From: a bacterium
Lineage (GTDB): Bacteria; Planctomycetota; B15-G4; JADJEK01
Assembly (NCBI GenBank): GCA_030428825.1
Contig: JAUIEL010000520.1
Coordinates: 1 to 5,085, forward strand
DNA: 5,085 nucleotides
Reading direction: 5' to 3'
The stretch's first letter is position 1, and each line of letters opens with the position of its first letter. The position numbers and the translations under genes were made by a program. The notes below the pieces were generated by a model. That model saw only the letters and a program-made list of their open reading frames with translations, searched no databases and had not been told where the DNA came from. This document shows, one piece after another, positions 1 to 3,957 of the stretch.

Positions 1-1
1 G

Positions 2-82
2 CATCCGGAGGCGAATCGCCGATTCATCGAGGAGTGCGCGACGCAGGGATCGGCCGCGAGGAGCCGCCGCAGCCCCGCATGA
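2..82 (+). CDS. Possible 3' end of an upstream gene (partial)
   Basis: A plus-strand frame is open from the window edge to a TGA at 80-82 and encodes 26 residues beginning HPEANRRFIEEC and ending RRSPA. Of the three plus frames here it is the one with the clearest preference for G or C in the third codon position (about four of five codons by hand count), which is the coding signature of the other genes in the window. The other two frames have poorer third-position bias. The fragment is too short for any family assignment, and the Arg/Ser-rich tail could be chance. If real, the upstream gene is co-directional with the sigma operon and ends about 265 bases before it. Confidence 0.25.
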   Translation, partial: HPEANRRFIEECATQGSAARSRRSPA

Positions 83-218
83 CTTCTTCACCGGGCGGGT
101 AGGGAGCCGAGAATCGGCGGGCCTCGAGAGCGAACGCTCCATCGGTCTCCTTCCGGACTCCCCTCCAGGCCCACCCTCTCCCGAACCCGTTCACCCCCCC
201 CCCGCGAGCAGCGGACCG

Positions 219-269
219 CCCCGCGCAGCGCCCCCCGCTCCACGCGAACTGGCCCCTCCCCGCGCAGCG
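219..269. repeat. 12-bp direct repeat CCCCGCGCAGCG, two copies
   Basis: The sequence CCCCGCGCAGCG occurs at 219-230 and again, without mismatch, at 258-269, a start-to-start distance of 39 bp. The flanks differ (accg/cccc against ccct/gtgt), so the match is confined to these 12 bases. It lies 80-130 bp upstream of the sigma factor start, where activator or repressor sites would be expected. In such C-rich sequence a 12-mer can recur by chance, so a regulatory role is only a suggestion. Confidence 0.4.
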
Positions 270-324
270 GTGTGATCTCCTCGAGCCTCCTCGCCCTTTT
301 CCTTTCACGTCGCCCCTCCCCCCC

Positions 325-346
325 GGGTCTGATCCGATCCAGACCC
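325..346 (+). promoter_or_regulatory. Inverted repeat directly before sigma factor start codon
   Basis: GGGTCTG at 325-331 and CAGACCC at 340-346 form a perfect 7-bp inverted repeat around the 8-base loop ATCCGATC, ending 2 bases before the ATG at 349. It takes the place where a Shine-Dalgarno sequence would be; no purine-rich ribosome site is present. It could be an RNA hairpin that controls translation of the first gene, or a DNA operator. An RNA role would require a transcript starting upstream of 325. The two downstream genes of the operon do have ordinary ribosome sites, so the difference is specific to the first gene. Confidence 0.45.
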
Positions 347-348
347 CG

Positions 349-927
349 ATGACCCCGTCCAGCGACCGAGACCTGGCGACCGCGGCGCGGGCCGGGCGGC
401 GGGAGGCGTTCGACGCCCTCGTCGACCGGCACGGGCCCGGTCTGCTCCGGTTCCTGCGGCGGATGGTCCGTCGGCCGGAGGACGCCCAGGATCTGTTCCA
501 GGAGGCGTTCCTGCGGGCGTATCGGGGGCTGGCGACGCTCGCCGACCCGGAGCGGTTCCGGCCGTGGCTGACGACGATCGCCGTCAACGTCGCGCGCCGG
601 CACTTCGAGCGGCGGGCGGCGCGGCCGGACGAGCGGCCGTTCGAGGACGACGGGCCGGACGTCGGGGACGGCGGCGACGGGGGCGGGCTCGCCTCGCTCG
701 AGACGGCCGAGCGGCGGCGGCTCGTGCGAGAGGCGATCGCGCGCCTCCCGCCCCGCCAGAAGGCGGTCCTGTCGCTGCGGCTCGATCTCGAGCGGCCGTT
801 CCAGGAGATCGCGGACGCCCTCGGGATCACCGAGGAGAACGCGCGCGCACACCACTACCAGGCGCTGAGGTCGCTCCGGCGGAGGCTGGAGCCCGACGAG
901 GCGCGACGACAGGGAGACGCGAGATGA
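349..927 (+). CDS. ECF-type RNA polymerase sigma factor
   Basis: A 192-residue sigma-70 family protein of extracytoplasmic-function type, which directs RNA polymerase to a specific regulon. Residues about 8-88 form the sigma-2 domain: an AFDALVDRHGPGLLRFLRR helix, then the region 2 core PEDAQDLFQEAFLRAYRGL (43-61) and FRPWLTTIAVNVARRH (70-85). An acidic, glycine-rich linker follows (about 93-120). The sigma-4 domain at about 125-180 begins RLPPRQKAVLSLR and contains the helix-turn-helix EIADALGITEENARAHHYQALRSLRR, which would read the -35 element. Length is normal for the family. The ATG at 349 gives a typical N-terminus; no Shine-Dalgarno precedes it, only the hairpin at 325-346. Its TGA overlaps the ATG of the anti-sigma gene (ATGA at 924-927), so the two are probably translationally coupled and made in fixed ratio. 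Exact ECF group not assigned. Confidence 0.93.
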   Translation: MTPSSDRDLATAARAGRREAFDALVDRHGPGLLRFLRRMVRRPEDAQDLFQEAFLRAYRGLATLADPERFRPWLTTIAVNVARRHFERRAARPDERPFEDDGPDVGDGGDGGGLASLETAERRRLVREAIARLPPRQKAVLSLRLDLERPFQEIADALGITEENARAHHYQALRSLRRRLEPDEARRQGDAR

Positions 928-1388
928 CGACGCGACCCGAATGCCCCCTGGTCCGAGAGCGGCTGCCGGCGCTCCTCGAGAACGGCCTCCCGCCCGGCGA
1001 GACGCTGCTCGTGCGCGCCCACGTCGAGGGGTGCGCCGGCTGCAGGACGGAGCTCGACGCGTATTCGACGCTCGTCGACGACGTCGTGGCGACCGGCGAC
1101 GCGGCCGGTTTCGAAGCGGCGCGCGCGGCGCTCGCGGACGCGCTCGACGAGGCCCCGCGCGAGGCGGGCGGGGTCGTGGCGCGCCTCGCGCCCCGGGCGA
1201 AGCTGCTCGCCGCCGCGGCCGCGGTGCTCGCGGTCGTCGGCGCCGTCCTCCTCGAGCCGCCCGCGCCGACGTTCGCCGAGCTCCGCCTCGCGTCGCGGGC
1301 GCTCGCCTCCCCGATCGACGCGGTCCGCCCCGTCTTCCGCCTCCCCGACCTCGGCAACGAGAGCGCCGTCCCCGGAGACTCCCGATGA
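924..1388 (+). CDS. Zinc-finger (zf-HC2/ZAS) membrane anti-sigma factor
   Basis: A 154-residue protein that probably binds and silences the sigma factor encoded just upstream. The N-terminal domain has Cys7 and the H-x3-C-x2-C motif HVEGCAGC (His33, Cys37, Cys40) that defines zinc-binding ZAS anti-sigma domains. Residues 41-92 are an alanine-rich, mostly helical linker. One hydrophobic segment at about 94-110 (LLAAAAAVLAVVGAVLL) is followed by a short 44-residue C-terminal part, placing the anti-sigma domain in the cytoplasm and the C-terminus outside. The start is chosen at ATG 924 from the ATGA overlap with the sigma gene and from AGGGAG at 911-916, seven bases upstream; the same frame is open further upstream but only as a sigma-gene shadow. 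The external domain is too small to be an obvious enzyme or ligand-binding sensor. Its stop overlaps the next gene's start (1385-1388). Confidence 0.85.
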   Translation: MTTRPECPLVRERLPALLENGLPPGETLLVRAHVEGCAGCRTELDAYSTLVDDVVATGDAAGFEAARAALADALDEAPREAGGVVARLAPRAKLLAAAAAVLAVVGAVLLEPPAPTFAELRLASRALASPIDAVRPVFRLPDLGNESAVPGDSR

Positions 1389-1882
1389 AGAAGCTCGGAC
1401 ACCTCCTGCGCGCCGCCCTGCTCGGGTTCCTGGCGCTCTTCACGGTCGCCGGTCTGGTGATCGCGACCGAGATCGAGAAGCACCGGCCGGCGTCGGTCGA
1501 CGCCCCGTCGAACGGCGCCAACGCGGCGCACGCCGACGGACCGGACGCCGGGCCCGACGCCGAGCGCCCGCCTCCCGGCCGCGGGGTGCTCGGGAACATG
1601 ATCGGACTCGGGCTGTTCGGCGCGCTGGTCGCGATCGCCCAGGCGCTCCTCCTTCTCCTCTTCCCGGTCGGCCCGGCCTCGAAGGTCGTCTACGGCCTCG
1701 TCTGCGGCCCGGCGGTCCCGATGCTCCTTTGGGCCCCGCCCATGCTCCGCCGGGGGAACGCGGAGGACGCCGGCGCGATCGTCGTCCTCGGGATGCTCGT
1801 CGGCCTGCTTGTCGGCGTCCTCGACGCGAACCGCGTCGCCCGGGCGCGACGAGAGGGGGGCGGGGCGCGGCTCGAGGCGTGA
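1385..1882 (+). CDS. Four-helix membrane protein of sigma operon, function unknown
   Basis: A 165-residue protein that I do not recognise. Four hydrophobic segments are visible: about 7-27 after the MKK start (could also be read as an uncleaved signal anchor), 68-93, 100-121 and 129-146. Between the first two lies a 40-residue Ala/Asp/Pro-rich hydrophilic linker (about 28-67), and the protein ends in a basic then Gly-rich tail. The start ATG at 1385 overlaps the anti-sigma stop (ATGA) and is preceded by GGAG at 1374-1377 with seven bases of spacing. The tight coupling to a sigma/anti-sigma pair suggests a membrane partner, sensor or regulated output of that switch, but this rests on context only. 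The gene ends 25 bases from the end of the convergent gene. Confidence 0.75.
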   Translation: MKKLGHLLRAALLGFLALFTVAGLVIATEIEKHRPASVDAPSNGANAAHADGPDAGPDAERPPPGRGVLGNMIGLGLFGALVAIAQALLLLLFPVGPASKVVYGLVCGPAVPMLLWAPPMLRRGNAEDAGAIVVLGMLVGLLVGVLDANRVARARREGGGARLEA

Positions 1883-1885
1883 GGT

Positions 1886-1920
1886 GCGCCGCCGATGGCC
1901 TCGGGTGTCACCGGCGGCGC
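1886..1920. terminator. Hairpin at convergent gene ends, possible two-way terminator
   Basis: GCGCCGCCG at 1886-1894 and CGGCGGCGC at 1912-1920 are perfect 9-bp complements around a 17-base loop. The structure begins four bases after the stop of the membrane protein gene and overlaps the last codons (poly-Arg) of the convergent gene. Position suits termination from both sides. No T-run follows on either strand, so it is not a standard intrinsic terminator, and GC-rich DNA makes such repeats commoner by chance. Confidence 0.35.
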
Positions 1921-3617
1921 CGCTTCGCGACCTTCGGCCCAGGAACCCATCGCGCGGCCCGGCCACGCCCGCGCAGGTCGGCGAGGCCCTGCTCACGCAG
2001 CCGGTTCATGATTCGGATCACGCCCTGCCGAGACTCTCCGGTGAGCCGTCGGAGGTCGGCGTTCGACAGCTCCCCTCGCTCGGCCAGCACGGACTCGATG
2101 CGCAGTCGAAGTCGCTCTTCGTCGAGCGGGAGGTCGTGATCGGTCGACGACCGCCCCCGCAACCGGTCCGAGAGCTCTCGTGCGAGTCGGTACTTCGTTC
2201 CTCGGCCGCGACCCTCGACCCGGAGGATGCCCGCCTCGCGTAGCCCGATGAGCCGCGACGCCGCATCCTCCTCCGGTAGCTGAAGCGCTCTCGCGGCCGA
2301 CCATCGGTCCAGAACCCCGTGATCCACGGCGGCTCGCAGCAAGATCAGGTCGTCCAGATCCGGGCCTCGCCCGGCACGCCGTTCGTCGGCCACGAACGCG
2401 GCGAATCGGCGGTTCGTTCGAGTGGGCAGCGTCAGCCGGACGCTCGAGACGTCGGCCTCGTAGCGTGGTGGCGCTTTCCCCAGCCGCAGCAGTTCCTCGT
2501 ACAACCGGTCGACTCCGAGACCGGCCCGGTTCACGAGCCCGATCGCCTGGAACACCTCGGCCAGAAGAGGGTTCCTCCGGACGGGAGGATGGCGGAGGAC
2601 GTTCGCGGGTGTGACCCCGCCGAGAAACCCGCCGGGACTCGACACTTCGACCCGGTCCCGGAAGAGGCCGATCTGAACCGATCCCCCCTGGAAGTAGTCC
2701 CGGTGGACGATCGCGTTCAGCACCGCTTCTCGGGCCGCGGACCACGTGAGATCCGGAACGGTCGTCTCCACGAAGCTCTCGCCGAGGACCGGCTGCACCG
2801 TGAGGTGGCGCGCGAGCAGTTCCCGAAGCTCGGCGAGGACCTTCAGGGGCGGCCCTCGGAGATCTCTTCGATCGTCGTAGGCGGTCGCCGTGCGGTGAAC
2901 CAGAAACACGACGTCGTGCGACGGAACCAAACGACCGAGATCTCGCTCTCGCCCCAGGAGGAGCAGCCCCGCCATCGTCACGTCGCCGTCCCGAACCAAA
3001 CCGAGCGCGTCGAGGATCTCGGAGTCGGTCTGCTTCGCGAGGTCCGCCTTCTCGCCCTCTTCGAGGTGACGCCTCAGCCGGTCGATCTCGGACGCGTCGA
3101 GCTCGTTCGCCGTCGCTCCGTCCACCACCTCCGCCGTGAGATCGGTCCCTCTTCGCTCGACGAGCAGCCGCGTGAGGTCGCTCCCCGTCAGCGGGCGACA
3201 CTCCTTGCCGACCCGGACCTTCCCGACTCCTTCCGTGGTCGTGTGAGGCGGCAAGCCCCGCGGAACCCGAACCACGACAAGTCGGCCCTCCGGCTCTCGG
3301 AGCTCGACGATGTCGACGAGGATGGAGGGTTCCGTGCCGCGGTAGATCTCGTGGCGAAGCCGCTCGGCGTCGAGGTCTCCTACGCCGTGAATCGCCTCAT
3401 GCCGGGAGCGCTTCCGATCGGCGACCCCGAGGACGATCGAACCTCCCTTGCGATTCGCGAGGCAGACGACCGTTTCTCTCAGGGCGCGGAGCCGACCCTT
3501 GACCGAACTCGGGTCGGGTTCCCACGCCTTGAACTCGAGTTCCTCGCTCTCGAGCGCATCCGCCGGCTCTCCGTCGAGCCGGCGCAGCAGGAGTCGCAGA
3601 CGATCGATGTCGGCCAT
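1908..3617 (-). CDS. AlbA_2 (Schlafen-like) / HATPase_c_4 putative transcriptional regulator
   Basis: A 569-residue protein with the architecture often labelled 'ATP-binding protein' or 'RecG-like', though it lacks helicase motifs. Residues about 23-150 match the AlbA_2 nucleic-acid-binding domain: ELEFK (26-30), the helix RETVVCLANRKGGSIVLGVAD (47-67), and RVGKECRPL (135-143). Residues about 290-400 match the GHKL-like HATPase_c_4 region: REAVLNAIVHRDY (296-308) with an N-box-type E297-x3-N301, DRVEVSSPGGF (321-331), VRRNPLLAEVF (346-356) and a glycine motif NRAGLGVDRLYE (363-374). Two winged-helix-like segments follow (about 420-478 and 505-558), ending in a basic RRRR tail. Family members are thought to act as DNA-binding regulators, some in defence contexts; the target here is unknown. 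The ATG at 3617 is the only ATG before an in-frame TGA at 3635-3633. It stands alone, convergent to the sigma operon. Third-position GC is clearly lower than in neighbouring genes (about 75% over the first 70 codons by hand count), hinting at transfer. Confidence 0.85.
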   Translation of the reverse strand: MADIDRLRLLLRRLDGEPADALESEELEFKAWEPDPSSVKGRLRALRETVVCLANRKGGSIVLGVADRKRSRHEAIHGVGDLDAERLRHEIYRGTEPSILVDIVELREPEGRLVVVRVPRGLPPHTTTEGVGKVRVGKECRPLTGSDLTRLLVERRGTDLTAEVVDGATANELDASEIDRLRRHLEEGEKADLAKQTDSEILDALGLVRDGDVTMAGLLLLGRERDLGRLVPSHDVVFLVHRTATAYDDRRDLRGPPLKVLAELRELLARHLTVQPVLGESFVETTVPDLTWSAAREAVLNAIVHRDYFQGGSVQIGLFRDRVEVSSPGGFLGGVTPANVLRHPPVRRNPLLAEVFQAIGLVNRAGLGVDRLYEELLRLGKAPPRYEADVSSVRLTLPTRTNRRFAAFVADERRAGRGPDLDDLILLRAAVDHGVLDRWSAARALQLPEEDAASRLIGLREAGILRVEGRGRGTKYRLARELSDRLRGRSSTDHDLPLDEERLRLRIESVLAERGELSNADLRRLTGESRQGVIRIMNRLREQGLADLRGRGRAARWVPGPKVAKRRRR

Positions 3618-3652
3618 GCCCGAATAATAGATTCATTTTCGGAATGTTCTAT
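3617..3652 (-). promoter_or_regulatory. Candidate leaderless promoter of AlbA_2 gene
   Basis: Read on the minus strand, TATTAT at 3629-3624 is a 5/6 match to the -10 hexamer TATAAT. Seven bases further is the A of the ATG at 3617, the usual distance to a transcription start, so the message would start at or next to the start codon. The bases between (TCGGGC) hold no Shine-Dalgarno, which agrees with a leaderless transcript. The -35 position (about 3652-3647, ATAGAA) is a poor match and lies in the distal arm of the inverted repeat, so an activator may be needed or the promoter may rely mainly on its -10. Confidence 0.45.
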
Positions 3653-3662
3653 TATTCATTCC
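3622..3662. promoter_or_regulatory. AT-rich nested inverted repeats, probable operator
   Basis: A 39-bp island (3622-3660) with 30 A/T bases stands out in this GC-rich DNA. GAATAATAGA at 3622-3631 and TCTATTATTC at 3648-3657 are perfect 10-bp complements around 16 bases. A second pair, GGAATG 3641-3646 and CATTCC 3657-3662, overlaps it, and ATTCATT is directly repeated at 3631-3637 and 3654-3660. The proximal arm contains the -10 element of the AlbA_2 gene, so a protein bound here would block transcription. The adjacent gene encodes a likely DNA-binding protein, making autoregulation the simplest reading. Confidence 0.6.
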
Positions 3663-3686
3663 ATTGACCGCACCGAGTCATTCCCG

Positions 3687-3719
3687 CCACCCGGGCGACG
3701 GACCGGGGGCCCGGGGTGG
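3687..3719 (-). terminator. GC-rich hairpin between tRNA and AlbA_2 gene
   Basis: CCACCCGGGC at 3687-3696 pairs with GCCCGG plus GGTGG (3709-3719) leaving one bulged G, to form a ten-base-pair stem around a 12-base loop. It lies 84 bases past the tRNA 3' end and before the AlbA_2 promoter, so it could end tRNA transcription or insulate the AlbA_2 gene. No T-run follows on the minus strand (GGGAATGACT comes next), so it is not a canonical intrinsic terminator. The same bases contain four G runs on the plus strand. Confidence 0.3.
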
Positions 3720-3802
3720 GAGCGAAAGCTGCGACGAGGGTTCCGCGCCCCCTCTTCCCTGGGGTGGAGGCACGCGAGGCGTGGCGGGAAGAAAGTGCGA
3801 AG

Positions 3803-3891
3803 TGGTGCCGGGAACAGGACTTGAACCTGCACTCCCAATGAAGGGAACTTGGCCCTCAACCAAGCGCGTCTGCCAATTCCGCCATCCCGGC
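3803..3891 (-). tRNA. tRNA-Leu (anticodon GAG)
   Basis: An 89-base tRNA with encoded CCA. The acceptor GCCGGGA (from 3891) pairs with TCCCGGC, followed by discriminator A and CCA at 3805-3803. The D-arm region GCGGAATTGGCAGACGC has the class II leucine form. The anticodon stem CTTGG/CCAAG closes the loop TTGAGGG, with GAG at 3857-3855, reading CUC and CUU. A long variable arm (CCC ttcatt GGG) is the mark of a leucine/serine tRNA, and the T-arm is GCAGG TTCAAGT CCTGT. CTC is heavily used in the neighbouring genes, so this is a tRNA for a common codon. It sits between the unknown gene ending at 3958 and the AlbA_2 gene, all on the same strand. Confidence 0.96.
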
Positions 3892-3914
3892 ACGTCGGTC
3901 CGCGGAAGCGCGCG

Positions 3915-3942
3915 AGTCTAGCGGGATCCCCCCCGCCGACAA
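3915..3942 (-). promoter_or_regulatory. Probable promoter of tRNA-Leu
   Basis: On the minus strand TTGTCG (3942-3937, 4/6 to TTGACA) and TAGACT (3920-3915, 4/6 to TATAAT) are separated by 16 bases. Transcription would begin near 3908, giving a leader of about 17 bases to the tRNA at 3891. The stretch after the -10 is CGCGCGC, a GC-rich discriminator of the kind found at stringently controlled stable-RNA promoters. The 16-base spacer is itself a hairpin-like repeat (GCGGG...CCCGC), which may be chance. It also places the promoter downstream of the unknown gene's stop at 3958. Confidence 0.5.
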
Positions 3943-3957
3943 GCCCCCACGCGGGAA

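Larger units (their letters stand above)
83..348. other. C-rich intergenic region upstream of sigma operon
   Basis: No convincing gene is seen here. The plus strand is strongly pyrimidine-biased, with many C runs, including ten consecutive C at 194-203 and seven at 318-324. It contains a 12-bp direct repeat (219-230 and 258-269), a small hairpin CCGA/TCGG at 107-117 and the start-proximal inverted repeat at 325-346. I looked for a -35/-10 pair of housekeeping type and for an ECF-type AAC...CGTC pair with usual spacing and found none that I would defend. Long frames that run through this stretch on the minus strand are shadows of the sigma operon. Confidence 0.55.

Noticed and set aside
183..330. 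ECF-type autoregulatory promoter before the sigma gene
   Set aside because: AAC-containing candidates at 184-186 and 247-249 lack a CGTC-type -10 at 16-17 bases, and CGTC at 308-311 lacks a matching -35.
88..1599. 503-residue minus-strand frame opposite the sigma operon
   Set aside because: Translation is Arg/Pro/Ala-rich low-complexity sequence without domains, lying over three clear plus-strand genes; in GC-rich DNA the opposite strand is commonly open.
827..1996. 389-residue minus-strand frame
   Set aside because: Shadow of anti-sigma and membrane protein genes; composition is Arg/Ser/Ala-rich and it covers the convergent gene end without a plausible start.
3771..3783. CACGC/GCGTG hairpin just past the tRNA as its terminator
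   Set aside because: Only five base pairs with a three-base loop and no T-run on the minus strand; too weak to call.
1908..3803. Integrated element bounded by att sites at the tRNA-Leu 3' end
   Set aside because: No second copy of the tRNA 3' end and no integrase or transposase gene was found between the tRNA and the sigma operon.
2319..3824. 501-residue plus-strand frame antisense to the AlbA_2 gene
   Set aside because: The minus strand carries recognisable AlbA_2 and HATPase_c_4 motifs across the whole stretch, and this frame runs into the tRNA; it has no domain signature.
3664..3921. Short frames across the tRNA on both strands
   Set aside because: Their peptides (for example GTGLEPALPMKGTW and GWRNWQTRLVEG) are translated tRNA sequence, a common false gene.
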